Shown one piece after another: positions 1 through 6,710 of a stretch of 9,239 nucleotides of DNA. Source of the stretch: Candidatus Aminicenantota bacterium (lineage in GTDB: Bacteria; Acidobacteriota; Aminicenantia; Aminicenantales; UBA8522); assembly GCA_003524335.1 (NCBI GenBank), contig DQHV01000201.1, positions 127 through 9,365 on the forward strand, read 5' to 3'. A model generated the notes under the pieces. That model did not search any database, was not told the DNA's origin, and saw nothing but the letters and a program-made list of their open reading frames with translations. Each line of letters starts with the position of its first letter. The stretch's first letter is position 1. The position numbers and the translations under genes are program-made.

Positions 1-1457
1 AGAGTCCAGAGCTGCAGTTTCGTCATTTCGACGATCTTTTCCATATCCAGATCCGGGCGGTGCACGGGCCAGGTCTTAAGGTCTCGAATAACCTGGACGA
101 TCTCTTTTTCGTTTGTTCTTGGATACGGGTCAAAAGAGGGGACATCATATTCAGAAACCCTTTTTCCGGAAATCATATCCAGGTAGACAGCACAAAAAAG
201 GGCAAACAGCGAGCCGGTTCCGATTCGCGAATCTCGGACCAGCAAGGACGAAGGTAAAGAGCCGGACTGATGGCCATATGCGTTTGCCATTCCTGCAAGT
301 TCAAACACTTCCTCTAAGGTCACTCGGGAGATTCCCGGCTGGAGATCTGGCATCTCCGCGGGACCCAGGGGTCGAATCGCTTTTATCTCTTGAGGCAGTG
401 ATCCCCTTTTTTGATAGTCGACAATCGCCGCCCCATAGCCGGCAAAGGCCTCGGCGGGTGAAAAGTATTCGCTGCCGAAAACAGATCTTTTCTTGATGAC
501 ATTTTCGGCGATTTCCCGCAGCTCCTCCTTTGTTACGGAATCCTTCTGAGACCCATAAACCTCCATCAGAGAACGAAACGTGGTGATCTCGATGTCATCC
601 CGGCTCTTGAGATACCTTGCCATCCGGCGGAAATTGGCCTGAGCTGTCTTCATGCTTTCCAGGGGGCGCAGCTCGGGCGTTTTCCATTCGTCCGGACCGG
701 GATTCCGGCCCTCATAATAATTGAAATCCCAGAACTGCTCAGTCCGGATCTTGGTGGGGTGTCCGGCGAAAAAAGAAAGGACATCTGTCGTTTTCGCCAA
801 CTCCGGTAATTCCGCCTTCAGCTTGTCAAAATGCGGCTCGAACTGATCATCCCGATAATAGGTGTCGTCGAACCCGTCGTATTGACCGGTGAAATTCAAG
901 GCGTTGCAGAACCAGACGACGTTCCGGCCGGGAAGGCTAACGGGCGAACCGCTGTAGCCGGCCTTCAACCGGCCCAAGGCGCAGACCAGCTGGGGTCCAT
1001 AGGAACCACCATGCCGGGCCAAGGTCTTTACGGGAACCCCAAAAATGCGCTCTAAGTCCCTTATGCCGGCAGATTCCTGCCCGGCCATAAGGCGCACGCC
1101 ATCATCCCAGCCGGCTTTTTCCAGCTGCTCCGTCACGGTCGGATGGACAGAGCCATGGTTGGTATGGCTGCCGATGTCGTGCTTGGCCATAGCCGCGATG
1201 ACATCATGGCGCCCCCGGCTCTCCAGCGACCTGGCCTTCTCGCCGATCACGAAAAATGTTCCGGTGACACGTTCTTCGGACATTATCTCAGCCAGCCATT
1301 TGGGGATCTCGTCAATGCCTTCAGAAGCGGGCGTCGTGTAGTCTTCCACGTCAAAATTGAGAACCAGGAACATTTTCGATTTGGGGGAGTGACACGAATT
1401 GGCCAGCGCCAGGGCCATGATCAACACCAATTGGGATAGCCTTAACGGTGATCTCAT
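1..1457 (-). CDS. Polysaccharide deacetylase (NodB-fold) family putative lipoprotein, C-terminus cut by window edge
   Basis: 485 complete codons are readable from ATG 1457-1455 to the left edge, with no stop. Residues 1-22 look like a lipoprotein signal (basic start, hydrophobic LVLIMALALA core, Cys22 after ANS; the Asn in the lipobox is atypical). Residues 29-240 match the carbohydrate-esterase-4/NodB fold: LNFDVEDY (34-40) as motif 1 with Asp36 and Asp39, IGSHTNHGSVHP (95-106) as the metal-binding His motif, RHGGSYG (148-154) in the motif-3 position, and FFAGHP (His233) as the late catalytic-His motif. Such enzymes remove N- or O-acetyl groups from glycans or peptidoglycan using a divalent metal; the substrate here cannot be told. 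Residues about 300-485 form a further region that I cannot assign. The gene is second in an operon, its ATG overlapping the stop of the S9 peptidase gene, with only a weak purine stretch (GAGCGA) upstream, so translational coupling is likely. DVEDY-type deacetylases often act on exopolysaccharide, but family membership is surer than substrate. Confidence 0.85.
   Translation of the reverse strand, partial: MRSPLRLSQLVLIMALALANSCHSPKSKMFLVLNFDVEDYTTPASEGIDEIPKWLAEIMSEERVTGTFFVIGEKARSLESRGRHDVIAAMAKHDIGSHTNHGSVHPTVTEQLEKAGWDDGVRLMAGQESAGIRDLERIFGVPVKTLARHGGSYGPQLVCALGRLKAGYSGSPVSLPGRNVVWFCNALNFTGQYDGFDDTYYRDDQFEPHFDKLKAELPELAKTTDVLSFFAGHPTKIRTEQFWDFNYYEGRNPGPDEWKTPELRPLESMKTAQANFRRMARYLKSRDDIEITTFRSLMEVYGSQKDSVTKEELREIAENVIKKRSVFGSEYFSPAEAFAGYGAAIVDYQKRGSLPQEIKAIRPLGPAEMPDLQPGISRVTLEEVFELAGMANAYGHQSGSLPSSLLVRDSRIGTGSLFALFCAVYLDMISGKRVSEYDVPSFDPYPRTNEKEIVQVIRDLKTWPVHRPDLDMEKIVEMTKLQLWT
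1454..1457 (-). other. ATGA stop/start overlap coupling S9 peptidase and deacetylase genes
   Basis: On the minus strand the sequence reads CACAAATGAG. TGA ends the S9 peptidase and ATG, sharing two of its bases, starts the deacetylase. No strong Shine-Dalgarno lies in the last 20 bases before this ATG, which fits reinitiation by terminating ribosomes. The arrangement supports a single mRNA and linked expression. Confidence 0.8.
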
Positions 1458-3445
1458 TTGTGTTCGCTCAGATTCTGCTTAAACCACTCGATGTTTCGCC
1501 GGCCTGCATCAAGGACGAGTCTGGGCTCGCGCAAACCGTGAGGCTGCCTTGGGTAGACGACCATCTTCACCATCGTCCCCTGTCTCTTCAGGGCGTTATA
1601 AAGCTCATAGCCCTGCCCGATGGGAACGCGGACGTCCTGCTCTCCCTGCTGGATCAGGGCGGGTGTCGTCGCTCCCTTGACATTGAACATGGCCGAGTGT
1701 TTCACATAAGCTTGAAGGTTATTCCAGAATTCCGCGCCCAAGTAGTCGGGGATGAAGCCCGGGATGTCGGTCGTGCCGGTGAAGCTCATAAGGTTTGTCA
1801 CCGGAGCTCCGATCGATGCCGCCTTGAACCGCTTCGTCTGGGTGATGACCCAAGAGGTCATGTAGCCGCCGTAGCTCCAGCCCATGACTCCGAGCCGCTC
1901 GGGATCGGCGATGCCCAGACGGATGACCTGGTCGACGCCGGCCATGAGGTCCTGATAATCCATCCCGCCCCAATCCTTATAGTTAGCGTAGCGGAACTTC
2001 CTCCCATAGCCGGAGGACCCGCGGATATTGCACCGCAGAACCGCCCAGCCCTGGACGGAGAAGGCGGCGATCGGATACTGACTCCGGTTGGCAATGTAGG
2101 ACTGGACAAAAACGCCGGTCGGCCCGCCATGAATAATGAGAAGCAGGGGACAGCGCCGGCCCTTCTCGTATCCGGGGGGGTAAGTCAGAAGGCCCTCGAT
2201 CTCCATCCCGTCCGGGGCCTTCCAGCGGATGACCTCAGTCTTCCCCAAGGGATGTTGAGGAGAATCGGCGTTGATCTGGCTGACCTGGACGGGCGACCAC
2301 CGCTCGGCTGAAGTCACGAAGGCTTCCGCCGGTCTGTTCCAGGACTGAAGGCTCAAGCCGAATGCCGTCCGCGTCGGGTTGAGGTTGATATCAAAAACGG
2401 CATTTTCGCCCTGATTCAATATCTCGGCGGCTCCGCCATCCACGGGCAGAGCCGCCATGCTCGTGGCCGTCCCCCGTGTCTCCGTGAAATAGACCCGTTT
2501 TCCATCGGCTGACCAGCCCACGATTTCGGGCTGCTCGTCAAACGTAGCTGCCAGCCGGGTGGGCGGACCGCCGGCCGCGGGGGCGATATGGATCCAGGCT
2601 GCGAACCCCCAAGTCGGGGGGCTGTCGCTGGCGCTATAAGCCACCCATTGGCCGGAGGGCGAGTAGCGAGGCGAGGCCTCGGCGGCTTTTGTCGAGGCGA
2701 AAACCTTGATTTCGGCGGAGGCCAGGTCGACTGTCGAGAGATCTGCCCGGGTCCAATCATCGGCCAACGGGCTCGGCACATGAGAGAAGATGATCGTCTT
2801 CCCATCCGGCGACCAGTCCCAATCCGCGACGCTGAACCCGGCCTTTGTCAGACGCCGCGCCTCGCGCTTTCCCTCGGCGTCTTTCTCCACAGGAACAACC
2901 CAAAGATGGCTCATCTTGGGATTTTCGCCTACAACCCAGGCATCGTTCCTGGCCTTCTGGTCCTTTTCCTCCTGCTCGCTCGGGGGGTCGGACATGGTGA
3001 AGGCAATCTGCCTTCCGTCAGGCGACCAGGCAAAGCCGTCCACTCCTGACTTGACATCGGTGAGCCGTTCCGCCTCCCCTCCGTCGGCCCTGATCAGCCA
3101 GAGGTTGTTCTTGCCGGAGCGACTCGAGGTGAAGGCGATCCGGCGGCCGTCCGGCGACCATAGAGGATTCGTAGAGGATTTATCGCCGAAGGTGAATGGA
3201 TAGACCTCGGAGCCATCCGCCTTGGCCATCCAAACCTGGGTGAGGAATTCGCTCTTATCTTCGGTCAGGACAGGTTCGGTCACAGTGAAGACAAGGCGTT
3301 TTCCATCCGGCGATGCCTGAACGCTGCCCACCGACTTCACCTTCATCATCTCCTCCGGCGTCCACTGCGCGCCAAGAGGCGAGAGCAGCAGAATGCAGGC
3401 AAGGGCTCGGATCACGAACTTGATAAATGGCCTGCGGCATGACAT
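1454..3445 (-). CDS. Secreted S9 family peptidase (prolyl oligopeptidase / acylaminoacyl-peptidase type)
   Basis: 663 residues, a full length for the family. It is a serine peptidase that cleaves short peptides, probably in the periplasm. Residues 1-26 are a signal peptide (basic start, ALACILLL core, cleavage likely after LGA). Residues 40-380 form a beta-propeller with at least six PD40-like blades of the SPDG(K/R)xxxF type, at about 45, 97, 141, 212, 262 and 311. Residues 400-663 are the alpha/beta-hydrolase domain: HGGP at 439-442 (oxyanion region), RGSSGYG at 475-481, nucleophile Ser524 in GWSYGGY, Asp604 in GEQDVRVP and His636 in RQPHG. The complete triad predicts an active enzyme. Propellers of this family screen out large substrates, so oligopeptides are expected; whether it prefers proline or acylated termini is not visible. 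AAAGGAG at 3459-3453, seven bases before ATG 3445, fixes the start. It is the first gene of an operon with the deacetylase. The blade codons give recurring near-identical DNA stretches (for example near 2805, 3017, 3149 and 3303) that are coding, not mobile, repeats. Confidence 0.95.
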   Translation of the reverse strand: MSCRRPFIKFVIRALACILLLSPLGAQWTPEEMMKVKSVGSVQASPDGKRLVFTVTEPVLTEDKSEFLTQVWMAKADGSEVYPFTFGDKSSTNPLWSPDGRRIAFTSSRSGKNNLWLIRADGGEAERLTDVKSGVDGFAWSPDGRQIAFTMSDPPSEQEEKDQKARNDAWVVGENPKMSHLWVVPVEKDAEGKREARRLTKAGFSVADWDWSPDGKTIIFSHVPSPLADDWTRADLSTVDLASAEIKVFASTKAAEASPRYSPSGQWVAYSASDSPPTWGFAAWIHIAPAAGGPPTRLAATFDEQPEIVGWSADGKRVYFTETRGTATSMAALPVDGGAAEILNQGENAVFDINLNPTRTAFGLSLQSWNRPAEAFVTSAERWSPVQVSQINADSPQHPLGKTEVIRWKAPDGMEIEGLLTYPPGYEKGRRCPLLLIIHGGPTGVFVQSYIANRSQYPIAAFSVQGWAVLRCNIRGSSGYGRKFRYANYKDWGGMDYQDLMAGVDQVIRLGIADPERLGVMGWSYGGYMTSWVITQTKRFKAASIGAPVTNLMSFTGTTDIPGFIPDYLGAEFWNNLQAYVKHSAMFNVKGATTPALIQQGEQDVRVPIGQGYELYNALKRQGTMVKMVVYPRQPHGLREPRLVLDAGRRNIEWFKQNLSEHK

Positions 3446-3494
3446 AGGCAGTCTCCTTTCTTCGTTCCAACTGGGAATTCAAAATACAACAAGA

Positions 3495-3523
3495 GCCATA
3501 TCAGATGAGAGGGCCCGAGTCAA
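3495..3523 (-). promoter_or_regulatory. Candidate sigma70-type promoter for the S9 peptidase-deacetylase operon
   Basis: On the minus strand TTGACT (3523-3518) is followed after 17 bases by TATGGC (3500-3495). The -10 box is poor, but TGA precedes it, giving an extended -10 shape (TGnTAT). Transcription would start near 3488, leaving a leader of about 40 bases with the AAAGGAG site. An imperfect palindrome, CCGAGTCAACCCGG on the plus strand (3515-3528, five of six pairs), lies across the -35 box and could be an operator. Both are read by eye only. Confidence 0.4.
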
Positions 3524-3648
3524 CCCGGCCTCTTTTGATCTCAGGGGAGATCGGCTGGCAATGAAACCGGTTCCTTTTCGGTATTAAATGAGGGAGACAG
3601 TTGTCGCTGTTGCGGCATTGCCAGGGGAATATTCGCGGGCGATTGGTG

Positions 3649-3654
3649 TATACT
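3649..3654 (+). promoter_or_regulatory. Possible -10 box (TATACT) for the beta-barrel protein gene
   Basis: TATACT at 3649-3654 is the best -10 match upstream of the plus-strand gene starting at 3695, about 40 bases before its ATG. No good -35 hexamer sits 16-18 bases upstream; the nearest TTG-like element, TTGCCA at 3619-3624, is 24 bases away. The promoter may rely on an activator, or the real one may lie elsewhere in 3560-3690. Confidence 0.3.
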
Positions 3655-3694
3655 TGGTTGATAAAGAAACGATCCCTGATAGAGGAGAGTTCGG

Positions 3695-4981
3695 ATGGCG
3701 AAGAAAGGGTCTTTGATAGGGATGGTCATCGTCTTTAGCATATTACTGGCTTCATTTGTTAATGGCCAGGTGCAGCCGATTGACATCGAGGAACTCAAGA
3801 AGAGCGCTCCGAAGGTCTACATCGACTGTGACTGGTGCGACATCGAGTACATCAAGACAGAAATCACCTTTGTCAACTATGTCCGCGACCGGAAAGAAGC
3901 CCGAGTCCACGTCCTCATCACTATCCAATCCACCGGGAGCGGAGGGCGGGAGTACACCCTCACGTTCTTGGGACAGCTCGATTTAACGGGCCAGGATGAC
4001 ATCCTCAGATATTACTCCAACAAGACTGACACCGATGACGAAATCCGCCAAGGCCTGGTCCAAATGCTCAAGGTCGGGCTGATGCGCTACGTGGCCAAAG
4101 CCCCCATCTCCAGAAGAATCGCCATCAGTCTGATGGACCAGGTCAAGCCGACCTCGGTTATCGATAAATGGAATTTCTGGGTGTTCAGCCTGAGCGCCCG
4201 CGGCTATTTTAACGGGCAAAAGTCGATTATTTATAATTCCTTTAGCGGCAGCATCGCGGCCAACCGCGTGACCCCCGAGCTGAAAATCCGAACGAGCGTC
4301 AGGGCGGGCCACTACTATAATAGATACGACATCGACGGCGAGAGGCTCGAGAGCACTCTGAGCACCCGCTCGTTCAGCGGCCTGGTTGTGAAAAGTCTGG
4401 GGGAGCACTGGTCGGCCGGGGGCTATCTCTCCCTCACCTCATCAAGTTATTCCAACATTCAGTCTGCCGTGAATCCGGCTCCTGCCGTCGAGTTCAACCT
4501 CTTCCCGTACTCTCAATCCACCCGCAGGCAGCTCCGCTTTCTCTACCGCCTGAACTTCAATTCCGTCAGGTACAGGGAGGAAACCATCTACCTGAAAACA
4601 AGAGAAAACCTCTGGAGTGAAAACCTGACCGTGGCGCTGGAACTCAAAGAGAAGTGGGGAACGATCAGCACCGCCCTAGAGGGCGCTCATTATTTCCACG
4701 ATTTCCACAAGTATCACCTGGACGTGTACGCCGAACTTTCACTACGGCTGTACAAGGGATTGTCGTTCGAGGTCTATGGCAGCGCCGCCCGGATCCACGA
4801 CCAGCTTTCCCTGCCCAAGCAGGGCGCTTCCTATGAAGATATTCTCTTGATGCGCAAGCAGCTCGCGACGTCCTACCAGTATTTCTTTTCTGTCGGGCTG
4901 AGTTATACGTTCGGCTCAATCTACAGCAATGTCGTCAACCCGCGCTTCGGGTCAGAAAGTTACTACGGCAGTATCTATTAG
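3695..4981 (+). CDS. Predicted exported protein: periplasmic N-terminal domain plus outer-membrane beta-barrel, unknown family
   Basis: 428 residues; I do not recognise a named family. Residues 1-24 are a signal peptide (MAKK, then a hydrophobic LIGMVIVFSILLA core, cleavage probably after VNG). Residues 30-150 form a soluble alpha/beta-looking domain containing the only two cysteines, C45 and C48 (CDWC), followed by EITFVNYVRDR and an acidic stretch (DTDDE). Residues about 160-408 are rich in alternating polar/hydrophobic strands with many Tyr, Phe, Ser and Gly (for example 160-172, 194-208, 238-250, 279-290, 308-333, 340-363, 394-406). This is the look of a 10-14 strand transmembrane barrel. 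FSVGLSYTF (398-406) resembles a terminal barrel strand, and the chain ends in an aromatic residue. AGAGGAG at 3681-3687, seven bases before ATG 3695, supports the start. It lies alone, divergent from the S9 operon and convergent with the permease gene. Possible roles include surface or transport functions; nothing specific can be claimed. Existence of the gene is surer than the barrel model. Confidence 0.8.
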   Translation: MAKKGSLIGMVIVFSILLASFVNGQVQPIDIEELKKSAPKVYIDCDWCDIEYIKTEITFVNYVRDRKEARVHVLITIQSTGSGGREYTLTFLGQLDLTGQDDILRYYSNKTDTDDEIRQGLVQMLKVGLMRYVAKAPISRRIAISLMDQVKPTSVIDKWNFWVFSLSARGYFNGQKSIIYNSFSGSIAANRVTPELKIRTSVRAGHYYNRYDIDGERLESTLSTRSFSGLVVKSLGEHWSAGGYLSLTSSSYSNIQSAVNPAPAVEFNLFPYSQSTRRQLRFLYRLNFNSVRYREETIYLKTRENLWSENLTVALELKEKWGTISTALEGAHYFHDFHKYHLDVYAELSLRLYKGLSFEVYGSAARIHDQLSLPKQGASYEDILLMRKQLATSYQYFFSVGLSYTFGSIYSNVVNPRFGSESYYGSIY

Positions 4982-5048
4982 GGACGCATCCAGGCAGACT
5001 GAGGCCGTCCAGAGAACCGTCTTTTCCTCACTCCCGCTGGGCGATCAG
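4982..5048. other. Convergent intergenic spacer without a clear terminator
   Basis: These 67 bases separate the stop of the barrel-protein gene (TAG 4979-4981) from the stop of the permease gene (TAG 5051-5049, minus strand). The best pairing is a five-base GGACG/CGTCC stem (from 4982) with a long loop and no adjacent T-run. No convincing intrinsic terminator is visible in either direction. Confidence 0.5.
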
Positions 5049-6560
5049 CTAGACCGGCTTATACCCGCCCTTGGCCCGGAAATACAAGATCAGGATGAGA
5101 TAGCAGACCAGCATGATGGCCGGGAAAATGGCCACGGTCATCAGGGCATTCTTCTTGGCCGTGGCCGTCGTGTCCGCGACGATCTTCTGTTCTCCCCCGC
5201 TGAGCGCGGCTACCCTTTCCTTGTCGACCGGCTGATATTTTCCGAAGATGCTGGCTTTTTCCGGAGCGACGACCTGGGTGTGGAGAGCGGGATGCTGGGC
5301 CAGGAGCTCACGGTCGATCTGCCGGTCCTGGATATTGCCTAGGAACACGGCGCCGATGACTCCGACGCTCAACATACCCATGCCTCCGATGGCATTGAGG
5401 GTGAGAGCTCCGCCTCTTGGGAAACGTTCGGCGGCCACTCCGAGCATGGTCGGCCAGAAGAAGGTCTTCCCCAGGGCATAGACAGTAGCCGCTATGAAAA
5501 TCATGATCCCCGTCACCTGCGACAGCATCACAAGCCCGACGACGGCGATCCCGCTGCAGATAGCTAGAAGGCCCAGCGGCGATAGCTTGTGGATGATCGG
5601 CCCGGCCAGAAACCGCAGGACCATCATGATGAAGGCCGTGTAGATCAGCAGCCATCCGGCCTGCATCCCCATCTTGGCCATTATCGGATTGACGAGCTCG
5701 GTGATCCAGGAGTCCGTCCCCAGCTCGGTCGTGGCCAGCGGAAGCATGATGAGCAGCAGGAATATAAACAGCGGATGGCCCAGCTTGCGGACATAGAGGG
5801 AATAGGCCAGTATCAAGACCGCGGCAACGATGATCTTCGCTCCGAGCGGCCACTGAAAGATCCGGCCGATCTCGGCGATCATGATGATGATGACGATGAC
5901 GGCGCCGATGATCCCCGCTTCCTGGAGCATGGCTTTGTAGGAGATGCCGGCCTTGACGCGTTCATGGACCGGAAACTTGGCGCGGATCATCATCAGCCCG
6001 TAGACGACAGCCGGAATTAGGACAAGTCCGACTTTCCATCTCCAGTCCAGGCCCGGCATCAGGATCAGGATCAGAAGCCCACCCAATACCATCCCTCCGG
6101 GCCAGCCGGCGTGGAGGATGTTCAGCCATTTCGTCTTCTGCTTGGAATAGACCGTGGCCACGACGGGGTTGATCACGGCCTCCACCGTCCCGTTGCCCAC
6201 GGCCAGGATGAAAGTGCCCCAGTACAGCATCTGATAACCGGTGGCGAAGATGGTGACAAAGGCCGAGGCGACATGACAGATGAAGGCAAAAGCCAGCGCC
6301 CGTCCGTATCCGATTTTGTCGATGATCAGGCTGAACAGGATGATGCTTAAGGCAAAAGGCCACAGACCCACTCCGAGGATCTCCCCCTTCTGAGTCTCGC
6401 TCAGGTTGAAGGCGACACCCAGATCGCCGATGATGTTCGCCCGGATGATAAACCCGAACGATGTGGCCACGAGAGCAATAAAGCAAGTCCAGAAGAGCCA
6501 CTTTGAGATTTCCCCGGGCCCGGCGGCGACCGTGCGCTTTTGATTCTCCACTCCAGCCAT
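5049..6560 (-). CDS. MFS permease, resembling the FucP/FHS sugar-transporter branch
   Basis: 503 residues, an inner-membrane major facilitator. Hydrophobic segments lie near residues 21-38, 58-80, 87-107, 111-135, 149-169, 174-192, 212-232, 240-257, 262-278, 301-322, 328-347, 350-372, 387-408 and 471-493; some pairs may be single helices, giving 12-14. The loop after the second segment carries DKIGYGRA (81-88), matching MFS motif A. NPVVATVY (131-138) and LNILHAGWPGG (146-156) resemble conserved positions of FucP/FHS-type sugar:proton symporters, so a sugar or similar small solute is the likeliest cargo, but its neighbours are peptidases and the substrate is open. A roughly 60-residue hydrophilic insert (409-470) precedes the last helix and should face the periplasm in a normal MFS topology. 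A GGAGGAGGGAG purine tract ending three bases before ATG 6560 gives a strong ribosome site (GGAGG at 6570-6566, spacing five). The gene is divergent from the M28-M19 fusion gene with its own promoter at 6591-6619. Confidence 0.9.
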   Translation of the reverse strand: MAGVENQKRTVAAGPGEISKWLFWTCFIALVATSFGFIIRANIIGDLGVAFNLSETQKGEILGVGLWPFALSIILFSLIIDKIGYGRALAFAFICHVASAFVTIFATGYQMLYWGTFILAVGNGTVEAVINPVVATVYSKQKTKWLNILHAGWPGGMVLGGLLILILMPGLDWRWKVGLVLIPAVVYGLMMIRAKFPVHERVKAGISYKAMLQEAGIIGAVIVIIIMIAEIGRIFQWPLGAKIIVAAVLILAYSLYVRKLGHPLFIFLLLIMLPLATTELGTDSWITELVNPIMAKMGMQAGWLLIYTAFIMMVLRFLAGPIIHKLSPLGLLAICSGIAVVGLVMLSQVTGIMIFIAATVYALGKTFFWPTMLGVAAERFPRGGALTLNAIGGMGMLSVGVIGAVFLGNIQDRQIDRELLAQHPALHTQVVAPEKASIFGKYQPVDKERVAALSGGEQKIVADTTATAKKNALMTVAIFPAIMLVCYLILILYFRAKGGYKPV

Positions 6561-6590
6561 TTCTCCCTCCTCCCAGGAAATTTTAAGAGC

Positions 6591-6619
6591 TATATATCAC
6601 AGCGCCGGACGTGGGTCAA
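6591..6619 (-). promoter_or_regulatory. Sigma70-type promoter for the MFS permease gene
   Basis: On the minus strand TTGACC (6619-6614) and TATATA (6596-6591) are separated by 17 bases, each one or two mismatches from consensus. Transcription would begin near 6584, giving a leader of about 24 bases that includes the GGAGG ribosome site. It lies back to back with the fusion-gene promoter; the two -35 boxes are ten bases apart. Confidence 0.65.
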
Positions 6620-6629
6620 ACTTCTTTTA

Positions 6630-6659
6630 TTGACATCCGTCCGCCAGACTCGCTATATT
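6630..6659 (+). promoter_or_regulatory. Sigma70-type promoter for the M28-M19 fusion gene
   Basis: TTGACA (6630-6635), a perfect -35 box, is followed after 18 bases by TATATT (6654-6659). A start near 6666 would leave a leader of about 45 bases holding AAGGA at 6698-6702, eight bases before ATG 6711. This is the strongest promoter match in the window. Confidence 0.7.
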
Positions 6660-6710
6660 TCCGACCTCGTGGATCGTTTAAGAACGTCAACATTACAAAG
6701 GATCCCCACC

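Noticed and set aside
831..1439. Several overlapping plus-strand open frames of 74-98 codons
   Set aside because: They are antisense to the deacetylase gene, which has clear NodB motifs and a lipoprotein-like signal; none has recognisable protein features.
1448..2311. A 287-codon open frame on the plus strand
   Set aside because: It lies wholly antisense to the S9 catalytic domain, whose full triad and motifs are read on the minus strand. The plus frame shows no domain or signal, and such long antisense frames are common in GC-rich coding DNA.
2800..3320. Recurring near-identical short DNA segments (ccatccggcgacca-type)
   Set aside because: They encode the SPDGK/R turns of successive propeller blades in the S9 peptidase and are not an independent repeat array or CRISPR.
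4982..5048. Possible shared bidirectional terminator between convergent genes
   Set aside because: Only a five-base stem with a long loop and no T-run could be found, too weak to call.
5189..5206. ALSGGEQ in the permease, resembling the ABC transporter signature LSGGQ
   Set aside because: It sits in the hydrophilic loop of an MFS protein with no Walker motifs around it; a chance match.
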